NCBI RefSeq assembly: GCF_000429765.1
Contig: NZ_KE386949.1
Span: 310,001 to 374,000 of the forward strand
Direction: 5' to 3'
DNA length: 64,000 nucleotides
From: Gemmobacter nectariphilus DSM 15620
GTDB taxonomy: Bacteria; Pseudomonadota; Alphaproteobacteria; Rhodobacterales; Rhodobacteraceae
The notes beneath the pieces were generated by a model, which saw only the letters and a list, made by a program, of their open reading frames with translations, was not told where the DNA came from and searched no databases. Below are positions 26,619 to 36,491 of this stretch, one piece after another; position 1 is the first letter of the stretch, and every line of letters begins with the position of its first letter. A program made the position numbers and the translations under genes.

Positions 26619-27079
26619 GGGCGGCAATCGCCACCCTGCTGATGGCCATCTCGGGACAGATGGCTGCTGCGGCCTGTGCGCCCGATGTGGCAGAGCTGCG
26701 CGGACCGCATGGGATCGCGCGGTTTTCGGTGGAACTGGCCGATACCGACGCCGAGCGGATGCAGGGCCTGATGTTTCGCGAAAAGCTGGCCAGCTCTGCC
26801 GGAATGCTGTTCGTCTATGACCGCCCTGGCCGCGCGATGTTCTGGATGAAGAACACGCTGATCCCGCTGGACATGATCTTTGCCGACCAGACCGGCACGG
26901 TGCAGCGCGTGCATGAAAATGCGATCCCCCATGATGAAACGCCCATTGATGGTGGGGACGGCATCTTTGCCGTGCTGGAAATCAACGGCGGCCTTGCGAA
27001 ACGGCTTGGGATCGCGCCCGGTTCCGTGATGCGCCATCCGGCATTTTCGTCCGGTTCGCCCGCCTGGCCGTGCGAGTGA
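26588..27079 (+). CDS. DUF192 family exported protein
   Basis: The 163-residue protein has a signal peptide (about residues 1-28, ending MAAAACA) and a DUF192 domain: VELADTDAERMQGLMFREKL, AGMLFVYDRPGRAMFWMKNTLIPLDMIF and ILEINGGLAKRLGIAPGS-like VLEINGGLAKRLGIAPGS. The family is periplasmic or exported and uncharacterised. It starts 31 bp inside the end of the second cold-shock domain, so it is expressed with that gene. Confidence 0.88.
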   Translation: MGSCIAQTGLRAAIATLLMAISGQMAAAACAPDVAELRGPHGIARFSVELADTDAERMQGLMFREKLASSAGMLFVYDRPGRAMFWMKNTLIPLDMIFADQTGTVQRVHENAIPHDETPIDGGDGIFAVLEINGGLAKRLGIAPGSVMRHPAFSSGSPAWPCE

Positions 27080-27119
27080 CCTTTTCATCCGCGAAACCCT
27101 TCGTTAAAGAGAGCGCAGT

Positions 27120-27196
27120 CGGGGCGTAGCGCAGCCTGGTAGCGCGACGGTTTTGGGTACCGTAGGTCGCGAGTTCGAATCCCGCCGCCCCGACCA
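27120..27196 (+). tRNA. tRNA-Pro (anticodon TGG)
   Basis: A 77-nt cloverleaf: acceptor CGGGGCG/CGCCCCG, D arm GCGC...GCGC, anticodon stem ACGGT/ACCGT with loop TTTGGGT (anticodon TGG), T arm GCGAG-TTCGAAT-CCCGC with one mismatched closing pair, and an encoded CCA. Confidence 0.97.
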
Positions 27197-27231
27197 TTTT
27201 GCCCGCCATCTGCCTGCTGGTCGGGGACCCG

Positions 27232-27585
27232 ATGCGAATCATCGAGAACATCATCTCTGACCGCGGGTCGCGCTATGCTGTCTTGGGCGGCCCCTGCGCT
27301 TCCGAGACCGAAGCACGCGAGTTCCTCAAGGCCCTGAAGCGGAACAAGAAATTCGCCAAAGCCACCCATAACAGCTGGGGCCTGCTGACAGCGGACGGGC
27401 CGGTCAAGAACGACGATGGCGAATCCGGAGCCGGGGCAATCATCCTGCGGATGCTGGTATCGGCCGGTCTGGCGGACCATATCGTCGTCGTGACCCGGTG
27501 GTATGGTGGCAAGCACCTGGGCGGCGACCGTTTTCGCCATGTGCAGGATGCGGTGCGGATATACCTGGACGCCGCGCAGGACTAG
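27232..27585 (+). CDS. IMPACT/YigZ N-terminal domain family protein (UPF0029)
   Basis: The 117-residue protein is a stand-alone UPF0029 domain: [30 protein letters not shown], then [21 protein letters not shown] and the signature [24 protein letters not shown]. Larger relatives (YigZ, yeast Yih1) affect translation regulation; this one lacks the C-terminal domain. It starts 36 bp after tRNA-Pro, whose transcript may extend into it. The function here is unknown. Confidence 0.8.
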   Translation: MRIIENIISDRGSRYAVLGGPCASETEAREFLKALKRNKKFAKATHNSWGLLTADGPVKNDDGESGAGAIILRMLVSAGLADHIVVVTRWYGGKHLGGDRFRHVQDAVRIYLDAAQD

Positions 27586-27596
27586 GCCGCGCCCGT

Positions 27597-27980
27597 TCAC
27601 CCGGCAGGCGGCGCCTTGCGAAACTCGATCCCGCAGTTCTTGCGGATGCTGGCCTGTTCCAGCGCATCCAGCTCCCCCTTGAGGCGCGCAAGTTCGCCGG
27701 CATTTTCGCCATTGCCCCGCACGAAGAACGCCGCCGGCCAGAACAGCACCAGCGCCACCCCCGTAGCGACCGCATCGTCCTGCGCCTTCTTGTCCTGCAC
27801 GCCGGTCAGTCTGCTCGCCTGACCAGAGACGCGCTGCGCCTCTTCGGTGATCTGGCGGCAGGAAAATGACTGATATTGCAAGGGCGAGACATAGTGCGGC
27901 GCAATCTCTGTCGATTTCTGCGCACAGCCTGCAAGTGCCATACCACCTGTGGCAACCAACCCGACAAATCCCGAACGCAT
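27597..27980 (-). CDS. Small putative lipoprotein of unknown function
   Basis: The 127-residue product has a lipoprotein signal with lipobox LAGC (Cys19). After a stretch with conserved-looking QYQSFSCRQITEEAQRV, a hydrophobic segment AVATGVALVLFWPAAFFV (about 76-93) and a charged helix (NGENAGELARLKGELDALEQASIRKNC) follow. That arrangement resembles small envelope proteins of unknown role. AAGGGGGGTGAA precedes the ATG at 27980. It is convergent with the UPF0029 gene, 11 bp apart. Confidence 0.7.
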   Translation of the reverse strand: MRSGFVGLVATGGMALAGCAQKSTEIAPHYVSPLQYQSFSCRQITEEAQRVSGQASRLTGVQDKKAQDDAVATGVALVLFWPAAFFVRGNGENAGELARLKGELDALEQASIRKNCGIEFRKAPPAG

Positions 27981-28075
27981 TTCACCCCCCTTGTAACATG
28001 TCATGTCATAGGGGTGACATGAATCCATGAACAAATGGCAAACATCGAAGCACGAGCCCGGGCAAAAATCGCGCA

Positions 28076-28104
28076 AAAACGAATGTCAACGTTGACAAAA
28101 CGAA
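28076..28104 (+). promoter_or_regulatory. Candidate operator of the glpDK operon
   Basis: The perfect palindrome TGTCAACGTTGACA (28084-28097) is flanked by two direct copies of AAAACGAA starting at 28076 and 28097, 21 bp or two helical turns apart. TTGACA inside it could serve as the -35 of glpD. DeoR-family repressors such as GlpR often bind CGAA-type direct repeats, so a glycerol-3-phosphate-responsive DeoR regulator is a reasonable guess. No regulator gene is adjacent. Confidence 0.5.
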
Positions 28105-28143
28105 CACTCGCCTGCTAGCTGAGAGCCAGCAACGGGGGATGAT

Positions 28144-29709
28144 GTGGCGATTGCAACCGGGTCAGGGGTGGCGGACCTGTTCGTCATCGGCGGCGGCATC
28201 AATGGCTGTGGCATCGCACGCGATGCCGCAGGGCGCGGGCTTTCGGTCGTGCTGGCCGAACAGGGCGATCTGGCGCAGGCGACCTCGTCGGCCTCGACCA
28301 AGCTGTTTCATGGCGGGCTGCGCTATCTGGAATATTTCGAATTCCGCCTGGTCCGCGAGGCCCTGGAAGAGCGCGAGACCCTGCTGGCCGCGATGCCCCA
28401 TATCAGCTGGCCGATGCGATTCGTGCTGCCGCTGCATCCGGGCATGCGATTCGATTCCGAAACGCCGGCCAGCCGCCTGCTGGCCCGTCTGATGCCCTGG
28501 ATGCGCGGGCGCAGGCCCGACTGGATGATCCGCCTGGGGCTGTTTCTTTATGACACGATGGGCGGGCGCAAGATCCTGCCCCCGACGCGCAGGCTGGATC
28601 TGCGCACCGATCCGGCCGGGCGCGCGCTGAAACCCGAATTCACCCGCGCCTTCGAATATTCGGACTGCTGGGTGCAGGATTCGCGCCTTGTCGTGCTGAA
28701 CGCCCGCGATGCCGCAGCGCGCGGGGCCACCATCCTGACCGGCACCCGCGTCACCAGGGCGAGCGCCGAAAACGGCCTTTGGCACGTCGAGACTCAGGGC
28801 GCCCGCGGGCGACAGACCTTTCGGGCGCGCGCTCTGGTCAATGCGGCGGGGCCCTGGGTTCAGCAGGTGATCCAGAACGTGGCCCATGCCGACAGCCATG
28901 CAGGGATCCGTCTGGTGCGCGGCAGCCATATCGTCACGAAACGGCTGTTCGATCACGACCGGTGCTATTTCCTGCAAGGCCGCGACGGGCGCATCGTCTT
29001 TGCCATTCCTTATGAGCAGGACTTTACCCTGATCGGCACGACGGATCAGGATTTCAGCGGCGATCCGGCCGAGGCCCGCTGTTCCGAGGCCGAGCGCGAT
29101 TACCTGCTGGCCTTTGTCTCGGACTATCTGGCCCGTCCCGTGACGGCCAAGGATGTGATCTGGTCCTATTCCGGCGTTCGCCCGCTTTACAACGACGGGT
29201 CCAGTTCGGCGACGGCAGCGACCCGCGATTATGTGCTGCAGCTGGAACATCCGGACGGCGCGCCAATGCTGAACGTGTTCGGGGGCAAGATCACCACCTA
29301 TCGCCGGCTTGCCGAATCGGCCATGGCGAAGCTGGCGCCGCTGTTTCCTGGCCTCGGCGGCGACTGGACGGCGCGGGTGCCGCTGCCCGGCGGGGATTTT
29401 CCGGTCGACGGGGTTGCGGCGCTGACATCGCGGCTGCGGGCAAGCTATCCGTGGCTGAGCGCCGATCATGCGGCGCGGCTGATCCGGCATTATGGCACCG
29501 ACACCTTTGCGATATTGGGTGACGCGGCGGCGATGACCGATCTGGGCCGCGATTTCGGCGCCACCCTGACCGAGGCCGAAGTGCGCTGGCAGATGCAGCA
29601 CGAATGGGCGCGCAAGGCCGAAGATGTGGTCTGGCGCCGCAGCCGGCTGGGCCTGCGCCTGACCCCGGGCCAGATTGCGGCACTGGATGCGTGGATGCAG
29701 CAGGCCTGA
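28144..29709 (+). CDS. glpD: Aerobic glycerol-3-phosphate dehydrogenase
   Basis: The 521-residue FAD enzyme oxidises glycerol 3-phosphate to dihydroxyacetone phosphate at the membrane, feeding quinone. The N-terminal FAD loop is [21 protein letters not shown], followed by [30 protein letters not shown]-type [17 protein letters not shown] and the C-terminal cap [15 protein letters not shown] and [25 protein letters not shown]. The start is GTG at 28144 with GGGGGATGAT in front. It is followed after 58 bp by glpK, making a two-gene glycerol operon without a visible facilitator or regulator. Confidence 0.95.
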   Translation: MAIATGSGVADLFVIGGGINGCGIARDAAGRGLSVVLAEQGDLAQATSSASTKLFHGGLRYLEYFEFRLVREALEERETLLAAMPHISWPMRFVLPLHPGMRFDSETPASRLLARLMPWMRGRRPDWMIRLGLFLYDTMGGRKILPPTRRLDLRTDPAGRALKPEFTRAFEYSDCWVQDSRLVVLNARDAAARGATILTGTRVTRASAENGLWHVETQGARGRQTFRARALVNAAGPWVQQVIQNVAHADSHAGIRLVRGSHIVTKRLFDHDRCYFLQGRDGRIVFAIPYEQDFTLIGTTDQDFSGDPAEARCSEAERDYLLAFVSDYLARPVTAKDVIWSYSGVRPLYNDGSSSATAATRDYVLQLEHPDGAPMLNVFGGKITTYRRLAESAMAKLAPLFPGLGGDWTARVPLPGGDFPVDGVAALTSRLRASYPWLSADHAARLIRHYGTDTFAILGDAAAMTDLGRDFGATLTEAEVRWQMQHEWARKAEDVVWRRSRLGLRLTPGQIAALDAWMQQA

Positions 29710-29767
29710 CCCGGTTTACCCGCGCCGACCAAGCCGTCACAGTGCGCCCAGCGGAAGGGAGGATCCG

Positions 29768-31252
29768 ATGCCGCATATCCTTGCCATAGATCAGGGCACC
29801 ACCTCGACGCGGGCCATCGTGTTTGACGCGGCCTTGCGGCCGGTGGCATCAGCGCAGCAGGAATTTGCCCAGCACTTCCCTGCCCCCGGCTGGGTCGAAC
29901 ATGACCCGCTGGATCTGTGGTCCAGCGCTGCGGCAACGGCCCGGGCCGCGATCGAACGCGCGGGGCTGAGCGCCGGGGACATTTCCGCCATCGGCATCAC
30001 CAACCAGCGCGAAACCACCCTGCTGTGGGACCGCGCGACCGGCAAGCCCCTGCACAACGCCATCGTCTGGCAGGATCGGCGCACCGCAGACGCCTGCGCC
30101 GCATTGGAGGGGGCCGGGCACGGGCCGATGATCGCCGCGCGCACCGGGCTGTTGCTGGACCCCTATTTCTCGGGCACCAAACTGGCGTGGCTGCTGGACA
30201 CCATTCCCGGCGCGCGCGAACGGGCGGCGCGGGGCGAGCTGGCCTTTGGCACCGTGGACAGCTGGCTGATCTGGAACCTGACGGGCGGCACCGTCCACGC
30301 GACCGATGCCACCAACGCCGCGCGCACGATGCTCTATGACATCGGCGCCGGCCGCTGGGACGCCGACATCTGTGATCTGCTGCGCATTCCCATGGCCATC
30401 CTGCCCGAGGTGAGCGACTGCGCCGACGATTTCGGCAGCACCCGGCCCGACCTGTTCGGCCGGCCCATCCCGATCCGCGGCGTTGCAGGCGATCAGCAGG
30501 CGGCGACGATCGGGCAGGCCTGCTTTGAGCCAGGCATGATGAAATCGACCTATGGCACAGGGTGTTTCGCGCTGCTGAACACCGGCGGGCAGATGGTCAT
30601 CTCGCAGCACCGTTTGCTGACGACCATCGCCTATCGGCTGGACGGGCAGACCACCTATGCGCTGGAAGGGTCGATCTTCATTGCCGGGGCCGTGGTGCAA
30701 TGGCTGCGCGACGGGCTGCGGATCATCCGCGAGGCCGGCGAATCCCAAGCGCTGGCGCAGGCCGCCGACCCTGCACAAGGCGTGGTGCTGGTGCCGGCCT
30801 TCACGGGGCTTGGGGCGCCCTATTGGCGGCCCGACTGCCGCGGCGCGATCTATGGCCTGACGCGCAATTCGGGCCCGGCAGAGCTGAGCCGCGCCGCGCT
30901 GGAAAGCGTCGGCTATCAGACGCGCGATCTGCTTGAAGCGATGCGGGCCGACTGGGGCGCAGCAGCGCAGGGTGTGTTGCGGGTGGATGGCGGCATGACG
31001 GCCAGCGACTGGACCATGCAGTTCCTGTCCGACATCATCGGAGCCCCGGTGGACCGGCCCAGCGTCACCGAGACCACCGCGCTGGGTGCCGCCTGGCTGG
31101 CCGGTCACCGCGCCGGCCTTTATGGCGGCCCCGACGACTTTGCCCGGCAATGGGCGCTGGAGCGTCGATTTGAGCCGTCCATGGACGCTACGGCGCGCGA
31201 GGCGGCTTATGCCCGCTGGCAGCGCGCCGTGGCCGCCACCATGGCGTTCTGA
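29768..31252 (+). CDS. glpK: Glycerol kinase
   Basis: The 494-residue FGGY-family kinase phosphorylates glycerol to glycerol 3-phosphate. Signatures: [15 protein letters not shown] phosphate loop, [56 protein letters not shown] and the second ATPase motif [21 protein letters not shown]. Start at 29768 with AGGGAGGATCCG as ribosome site. Together with glpD it converts glycerol to dihydroxyacetone phosphate. Confidence 0.97.
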   Translation: MPHILAIDQGTTSTRAIVFDAALRPVASAQQEFAQHFPAPGWVEHDPLDLWSSAAATARAAIERAGLSAGDISAIGITNQRETTLLWDRATGKPLHNAIVWQDRRTADACAALEGAGHGPMIAARTGLLLDPYFSGTKLAWLLDTIPGARERAARGELAFGTVDSWLIWNLTGGTVHATDATNAARTMLYDIGAGRWDADICDLLRIPMAILPEVSDCADDFGSTRPDLFGRPIPIRGVAGDQQAATIGQACFEPGMMKSTYGTGCFALLNTGGQMVISQHRLLTTIAYRLDGQTTYALEGSIFIAGAVVQWLRDGLRIIREAGESQALAQAADPAQGVVLVPAFTGLGAPYWRPDCRGAIYGLTRNSGPAELSRAALESVGYQTRDLLEAMRADWGAAAQGVLRVDGGMTASDWTMQFLSDIIGAPVDRPSVTETTALGAAWLAGHRAGLYGGPDDFARQWALERRFEPSMDATAREAAYARWQRAVAATMAF

Positions 31253-31257
31253 AGAAG

Positions 31258-31287
31258 GGCGGGCCGCCCACCAGGGGCCGACCCGCC
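31258..31287. terminator. Candidate bidirectional stem-loop between glpK and the flavin monooxygenase gene
   Basis: GGCGGG/CCCGCC arms enclose a GC-rich interior with further partial pairing between two convergent genes. There is no T-run, so the call rests on position and pairing. Confidence 0.35.
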
Positions 31288-31306
31288 ACAGGAAGCAACC
31301 CTTGCC

Positions 31307-32371
31307 TTATTGCGCCGCAACCAGCCGGGCGCCGGTTTCCTTTTGCAGCGCGGGGATGATCTTGTCGCCCCACAGCTCGATCTGTTTCAGCATGGTCTTC
31401 TGATCGAAGTTGCCCAGCTGGGTCTGGATCGCGACCTGATCGGGCTTGAGGATGCTGATTTCCTCGAGCATCCGGTCGATCACCTGATTGACGCTGCCCA
31501 CCGGAAGGTTCTTGCGCAGCTGGTCCAGCGGCACGTCCTTTTCGGTCGGGGTTTCGGTCAGCAGATAGCCATCGGGCATCTGCTGGCGGCGCTTGTGCAG
31601 GGCCTCGGACAGGCGGCGCTGAAAACGGGCGCAATCCAGGTAATGTTCGATCTCGGCATCGTTGTCGCTGGCATAGGCGCAGCGCAGGAAGGCCACCTTG
31701 GCGTCCGTCACCTGCTTGCCGGCCGCCTCGGCCGATTGTTCCAGCTGGCCGCGCAGGTTGCGGATGGTGTCCAGCCCGTCCTGCAAGGCCGTGACGAACA
31801 GGTTGTGCCCGGCCCGATAGGCCCGGCCCATGCTGCGCGGGCTGCCCGCCGCGATCCAGATCGGCACATGCGGCTTTTGCACGTTGCGCACCGCAATGGC
31901 GGTGGGCGGGATGTCGATATGCTTGCCGTGATGTTCGAAAATGGTCTGCTTCAGACCCTTTTCGATGATCTCCAGATGTTCAAGGAACACCTCGGGCGCA
32001 TCATCGACATCGACGCCGAACCGCTCGAATTCGAACTGCTGATAGCCAGAGCCGACCCCCAGATCCAGCCGCCCGCCCGTCACCACATCGGCAAAGCCGA
32101 TCTCGCCCAGCAGGCGCTGCGGCTGATACAGCGGCAGAACGCAGACCGCCGTGCCAAGACGGATGCGGCTGGTGCGCCCCGAACAGGCCGCCACCATCTG
32201 CAGCGGCGAGGGGACCAGCGAATAGTTGTTGAAGTGATGTTCGGCAAACCACGCCGAGGCAAAGCCCGCCGCCTCGCAGGCCTGGGTCTGTTCGATCGAA
32301 TTCAGGATGACCTGCTCTGACGGCTGATCGTAGCTGCGCTGCTGGGCCAGGATAAAGGCGCCGATTTCCAT
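31307..32371 (-). CDS. LLM class flavin-dependent oxidoreductase
   Basis: The 354-residue protein is a luciferase-like flavin monooxygenase with a TIM-barrel fold. Typical blocks are FASAWFAEHHFNNYSLVPSPLQMVAACSGRTSRIRLGTAV, GGRLDLGVGSGYQQFEFERFG and VPIWIAAGSPRSMGRAY. Such enzymes use reduced flavin and oxygen on alkanals, sulfonates or nitriloacetate-like compounds; this substrate is unknown. It is divergent from the acyl-CoA ligase operon, separated by a 533-bp control region, and may belong to the same pathway. Confidence 0.85.
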   Translation of the reverse strand: MEIGAFILAQQRSYDQPSEQVILNSIEQTQACEAAGFASAWFAEHHFNNYSLVPSPLQMVAACSGRTSRIRLGTAVCVLPLYQPQRLLGEIGFADVVTGGRLDLGVGSGYQQFEFERFGVDVDDAPEVFLEHLEIIEKGLKQTIFEHHGKHIDIPPTAIAVRNVQKPHVPIWIAAGSPRSMGRAYRAGHNLFVTALQDGLDTIRNLRGQLEQSAEAAGKQVTDAKVAFLRCAYASDNDAEIEHYLDCARFQRRLSEALHKRRQQMPDGYLLTETPTEKDVPLDQLRKNLPVGSVNQVIDRMLEEISILKPDQVAIQTQLGNFDQKTMLKQIELWGDKIIPALQKETGARLVAAQ

Positions 32372-32904
32372 GTTCCGTTTCCTTTCGCTCGCCGTCGCCG
32401 GACGAGCCGAGCCGCCGCGCCGGCTGCCGGATGGCATCACGCGGCACGCCTCGAACCCTGCGGGCGAGACGCCGGGCCAGACAGTGCCGGACCGGACAGA
32501 TTGGGGTTTCCTCCTGCAGCAAGGCCGCCGGCCCCGCACACCCGTCGAGAAGATCGTCAAGCCCGCCCGCAATCAAGGGCCACATCAATCCGAAGCGAAA
32601 TTTCACATCTGTGATGCTTCTTCCATTTTCCGCCCCGCCAGATCGGGGGAAATCCACCCGCAAGGCACTGGGAAAATTCAGGAAAACCTCGACTCAACGC
32701 TTTGCATGCCATGCCGCTGACCATGGCGGCGCCCCCGGCCCCCGATCCGCCCCCAAGGGCCGGGCAGACCCGGGGCGCCAAATTCCTCATGAATGTGAAA
32801 CTAAACTTCCACATACAGATTTGCTGGACAGCAACCGCCCCCTGCGCAGACTTTAGTTCATCGCGGCCCGCCGGGGAGGGCATGGCCGTGCGAGGGAGGA
32901 TACC
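32372..32904. promoter_or_regulatory. 533-bp divergent control region of the acyl-CoA operon
   Basis: No credible gene lies here. Three dyad elements stand out: TCACA-TC-TGTGA (32603-32614), an imperfect ATGTGAAA...TTCCACAT (32793-32814) and TTGCTG-GA-CAGCAA (32821-32834). The last two lie 71-112 bp before the ligase ATG, where a repressor of the catabolic operon would be expected. AT content rises around 32780-32860. A good GGAGGATACC ribosome site precedes 32905. Confidence 0.5.
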
Positions 32905-34539
32905 ATGATGTTCGGTCTGATGCAGGATCGCCCCCTGCTCATTTCCAGCCTGCTCGACCATGCCGAGCAGTATCACTCCGCGACCGAGATCGTCAGCCGC
33001 ACCTGCGAAGGACCTCTGGTGCGCGAGACCTGGTCCAGCCTCGCGGTTCGTGCACGCAAGATCGCGCAGGCGCTGATCCGGCTGGGGGTCAAGCCGGGCG
33101 ACCGGGTGGCAACGCTGGCCTGGAACACGCATCGGCATCTGGAACTTTACTTCGCCGTTTCGGGCATGGGGGCCGTGCTGCACACGGTGAACCCGCGGCT
33201 TTATCCCGAACAGATCGGCTATATCGTCAACCATTCCGAGGCCAAGGTTCTGTGCTTCGACATCCCGCAGGCCGGGCTGGTCGCGGACCTGCTGCCCGAA
33301 CTTGGCCATGTCCAGACCCTGATCGCCCTGACCGATGCCGCGCATCTGCCCGACCTGCCCGGCTGTCTGGCCTATGAAACCCTGCTGGGGGCCGAAGACG
33401 GCGCCTATGACTGGCCGGTGTTCGACGAACGGACGGCATCCTCGCTGTGCTATACGTCGGGGACGACCGGGAACCCCAAGGGGGTGCTGTATTCGCACCG
33501 CTCGACCGTCCTGCATTCGCTGATCGCCTGTCAGTCGGACGGGCTGCAACTGTCCAGCCGCGATTCAACGCTGCTGGTGGTGCCGATGTTCCACGTCAAC
33601 GCCTGGGGCGTGCCCTATGCCTCGGCGCTGTGCGGGGCCAAGCTGGTGCTGCCGGGGCCAAAGCTGGACGGTGCCAGCCTGTGGGATCTGGCCACGACCG
33701 AGGGCTGCACCTTCTCGCTGGGGGTTCCCACGGTCTGGCTGGGGTTCCTCGCGCATATGGACCAGACGCCGGGTCTTGATGCCACTGCGCTGAAGCTGCG
33801 GCGCATCGTGGTCGGCGGATCGGCCGCCCCGCGCGCGATCATCGAGCGGATGCGCGATATGGGGATCTTCGTCATCCACGCCTGGGGCATGAGCGAGACC
33901 AGCCCGCTAGGCACCATCGGCAACCTGCTGCCCAAGCATGACGCGCTGCCCGTTTCGGAACAGGTCGATGTGCAGGTCAAGCAAGGCCGCGCCATCTGGG
34001 GTGTCAGCTTGCGGCTGGTCGATGACGACGGCGCGGTGCTGCCGCAAGACGGCTCGGTCTCGGGCAACCTGCAGGTGCGCGGGCCCTGGGTCACCTCGGG
34101 CTATTACCGGGCCGAAGGCGGGCCGGCCGTGGATGCCGAGGGCTGGTTCACCACCGGCGATGTCGCCCGGATCGACAGCGACGGCTATGTCCAGATCACC
34201 GACCGCGCCAAGGACGTGATCAAGTCGGGCGGCGAGTGGATTTCCTCGATCGACCTTGAAAATGCCGCCGTCGCCTTTCCCGGCGTGGCCGAGGCGGCGG
34301 TCATCGGGCTGCCGCATCCGAAATGGCAGGAACGCCCGCTGCTGGTGCTGGTGCGCAAGCCGGGGGCCGATCCCGATCCCGCCGATGTGCTGGAGTTCCT
34401 GTCGCACCGGGTGGCGAAATGGTGGCTGCCCGATGCCGTCGAATTCGTGGACGAGCTGCCGCACACCGCCACCGGCAAGATCCAGAAGACCAAGCTGCGC
34501 GACCAGTTCCGCGACTACGTGCTGCCCGATCACCACTGA
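32905..34539 (+). CDS. Acyl-CoA ligase, medium-chain/DmdB-like
   Basis: The 544-residue AMP-forming ligase activates a carboxylic acid as CoA thioester. P-loop [27 protein letters not shown], the [13 protein letters not shown] motif, [32 protein letters not shown] and catalytic Lys in [14 protein letters not shown] are intact. Sequence style ([14 protein letters not shown] start) matches the methylmercaptopropionyl-CoA ligase/medium-chain group of marine and soil Rhodobacteraceae. It heads the operon of two acyl-CoA dehydrogenases, a crotonase and a Liv-type transporter. Whether it handles methylmercaptopropionate is unproven, and no dmdC/dmdD pattern is evident. Confidence 0.9.
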   Translation: MMFGLMQDRPLLISSLLDHAEQYHSATEIVSRTCEGPLVRETWSSLAVRARKIAQALIRLGVKPGDRVATLAWNTHRHLELYFAVSGMGAVLHTVNPRLYPEQIGYIVNHSEAKVLCFDIPQAGLVADLLPELGHVQTLIALTDAAHLPDLPGCLAYETLLGAEDGAYDWPVFDERTASSLCYTSGTTGNPKGVLYSHRSTVLHSLIACQSDGLQLSSRDSTLLVVPMFHVNAWGVPYASALCGAKLVLPGPKLDGASLWDLATTEGCTFSLGVPTVWLGFLAHMDQTPGLDATALKLRRIVVGGSAAPRAIIERMRDMGIFVIHAWGMSETSPLGTIGNLLPKHDALPVSEQVDVQVKQGRAIWGVSLRLVDDDGAVLPQDGSVSGNLQVRGPWVTSGYYRAEGGPAVDAEGWFTTGDVARIDSDGYVQITDRAKDVIKSGGEWISSIDLENAAVAFPGVAEAAVIGLPHPKWQERPLLVLVRKPGADPDPADVLEFLSHRVAKWWLPDAVEFVDELPHTATGKIQKTKLRDQFRDYVLPDHH

Positions 34540-34587
34540 CGCGCCGCCCCGATCGCGCGTGCGCCGGAGCCACCGGAAGGACCATTC

Positions 34588-35703
34588 ATGCCACAGACCC
34601 AGTTCGAAGACGAAGACGGCACCCTTGCCATGCTGCGCGACAGCGTGGCCGCCTTTGCCGAGCGTTTCCCGGGGGCCGAACGGCTGCGTTCGCGCCGCGC
34701 CTCGAACCATGACCTTGACCGCGAGGTCTGGGCGGCGATGGCCGAGGCCGGCTGGACCGGCCTTTTGTTGCCCGAGGATCTGGGCGGCGCGGGCCTTGGG
34801 TGCCGCGAACAGGCGGTGCTGTCGGAATCGCTGGGCCGCGCCCTGATCTCCGAGCCGCTGGTGCAACTGGCGGTGCTGTCGGGTGCGCTGCTGGCCGATG
34901 CCCCCGCCGGGGCCGAACGCAGCCGGCTGGCCCAGGGCTTGGCGGATGGCAGCCTGATCGTCAGCCCGGTCTGGCAAGACCTTGACGGCACCGAGGCCGA
35001 CATGGTGGTGACGCAAACCGGCGACCAGCTGCGGCTGACCGGCAAGGCCCAGCTGGTCAGCGCCGCTGCCTCGGCCAGCGATTTCCTGGTCCGCGCCGCG
35101 CTGAAGGGCGAGCCCCTGCTGGTCAGCGTTCCGGCCGCCGGCGCCTCGGTCGCGCAGCGCCCGACGGTGGATGGCGCAGCACTGGGCAGCGTCACGCTGG
35201 ATACGCTGGTCCCTGCCGCCAACGTGATCGCCCGGGGCGAGCGGGTCGCGGCCCTGTTCGACCGCGCGGTCGAGCTGGCCCGCCTGGCACTGGCGGCCGA
35301 GCTGGCAGGCCTTGCCAGCCGCGCGCTGGAAATCACCGTGGATTACACCAAGCAGCGCGTGCAGTTCGGCAAGCCCATCGCCAGCTTTCAGGCGCTGCAA
35401 CACCGCATGGTGGACATGTGGGGCGAGGCGGAATTTGCCTGCTGCGCCGTGGTGAACGCGGCCGATGCGCTGGCCGAGGCACCGGACCGCGCGGCATCCC
35501 TGGCCGTGCTGGCTGCCAAGGCGCGGGCGGGCGATGCTGCCACCAGCGTCACCCGCAAGGCGATCCAGCTGCATGGCGCCATGGGCTTCACCGACGAATG
35601 CGACATCGGCCTTTACATGAAACGGGCCGTCGCCCTGAACGCGACGCTGGGCAATCCTGAATCCCTGCGTCTTCATTTCCTCGCGCTCGAACGCGCCGCC
35701 TGA
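34588..35703 (+). CDS. Acyl-CoA dehydrogenase family protein, small-type subunit
   Basis: The 371-residue FAD protein has the acyl-CoA dehydrogenase C-terminal core (TKQRVQFGKPIASFQALQHRMVDM, IQLHGAMGFTDECDIGLYMKRA) but a divergent middle domain. At the position of the YEGT motif of medium-chain enzymes, whose Glu is the catalytic base, it has NATLGNPESLR, so that base is absent. Such proteins often form heteromeric dehydrogenases with a neighbouring partner, here the gene at 36488. The start at 34588 has CGGAAGGACC in front. Confidence 0.85.
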   Translation: MPQTQFEDEDGTLAMLRDSVAAFAERFPGAERLRSRRASNHDLDREVWAAMAEAGWTGLLLPEDLGGAGLGCREQAVLSESLGRALISEPLVQLAVLSGALLADAPAGAERSRLAQGLADGSLIVSPVWQDLDGTEADMVVTQTGDQLRLTGKAQLVSAAASASDFLVRAALKGEPLLVSVPAAGASVAQRPTVDGAALGSVTLDTLVPAANVIARGERVAALFDRAVELARLALAAELAGLASRALEITVDYTKQRVQFGKPIASFQALQHRMVDMWGEAEFACCAVVNAADALAEAPDRAASLAVLAAKARAGDAATSVTRKAIQLHGAMGFTDECDIGLYMKRAVALNATLGNPESLRLHFLALERAA

Positions 35704-35714
35704 GAGGACTGCCC

Positions 35715-36491
35715 ATGCGCAACGAACTGATCAAGGTCACGATCCAGGACAAGGTCGCCATCGTCAAGATGGACAGCCCGCCCGTCAACGCCTGGTCGCT
35801 GGCCTTTACCGAAGAGTTCATCGAGGTCTTTGACGAGCTTTATGACACGCCCGAGGCGCGCTGCATTCTGGTCACCGGGCGCGAGAAGATGTTCTCGGCC
35901 GGCGCCGACATCAAGCAGCGCGGCGCAGTCGGGGCCAAGCCGGGCGATCGCACCCGGCACATGCGCCGGATGCGCGAGGTGGGCAACTGCATCATGGAAT
36001 CAAACAAGCCGGTGATCGCGGCCGTCAATGGGCCCGCGCTTGGCGTGGGCATGGCGCCCATCGTGAATGCCGACATCATCCTGGCGTCCGACAACGCGTT
36101 CTTCTGCATGCCGGAAATCGACATCGGCCTGATGGGCGGCGCGCGCCACACCATGAAGATCTTCCCGCATTCGCTGGCCCGCCGGATGATCCTGACCGGC
36201 TATCGCCTGCCTGCGGCCGAGGCTTATCGGCGCGGCATCATCGAGGCCTGCGTCCCGCTGGAAGAGCTGATGCCCGCGGCGATGGAAATCGCGCTGAACA
36301 TCGCCTCGAAAAGCCCCAAGGCGATTGGCCTCGCAAAGCGTGCCATCAATACCGTGGAAAACATGCCGCTGCGCGATGGCTACCGCTTTGAGCAGAACCT
36401 GACCAACGAGATGACGCAGCACGAGGATTCCAAAGAGGCGATGCGCGCCTTCCTTGAAAAGCGCAAGCCCGTGTTCAAGGATACCGAATGA
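35715..36491 (+). CDS. Enoyl-CoA hydratase/isomerase family protein (crotonase fold)
   Basis: The 258-residue protein has the crotonase fold with the oxyanion-hole segments SAGADIKQRG and NGPALGVGMAPIVNADIILAS. Aligned to rat enoyl-CoA hydratase, Glu144 corresponds to Ala114 here, while Glu164 is kept as Glu134 (MPEIDIGLMGG). Standard hydratases need both, so this enzyme may be an isomerase, hydrolase, decarboxylase or lyase rather than a hydratase. It sits between two acyl-CoA dehydrogenase genes, 11 bp after the first and overlapping the second. Confidence 0.85.
   Translation: MRNELIKVTIQDKVAIVKMDSPPVNAWSLAFTEEFIEVFDELYDTPEARCILVTGREKMFSAGADIKQRGAVGAKPGDRTRHMRRMREVGNCIMESNKPVIAAVNGPALGVGMAPIVNADIILASDNAFFCMPEIDIGLMGGARHTMKIFPHSLARRMILTGYRLPAAEAYRRGIIEACVPLEELMPAAMEIALNIASKSPKAIGLAKRAINTVENMPLRDGYRFEQNLTNEMTQHEDSKEAMRAFLEKRKPVFKDTE

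Noticed and set aside
32431-32856. A 141-codon frame in the divergent control region.
   Set aside because: Arginine/proline-rich composition, no ribosome site and no recognisable domain; it overlaps probable operator elements.
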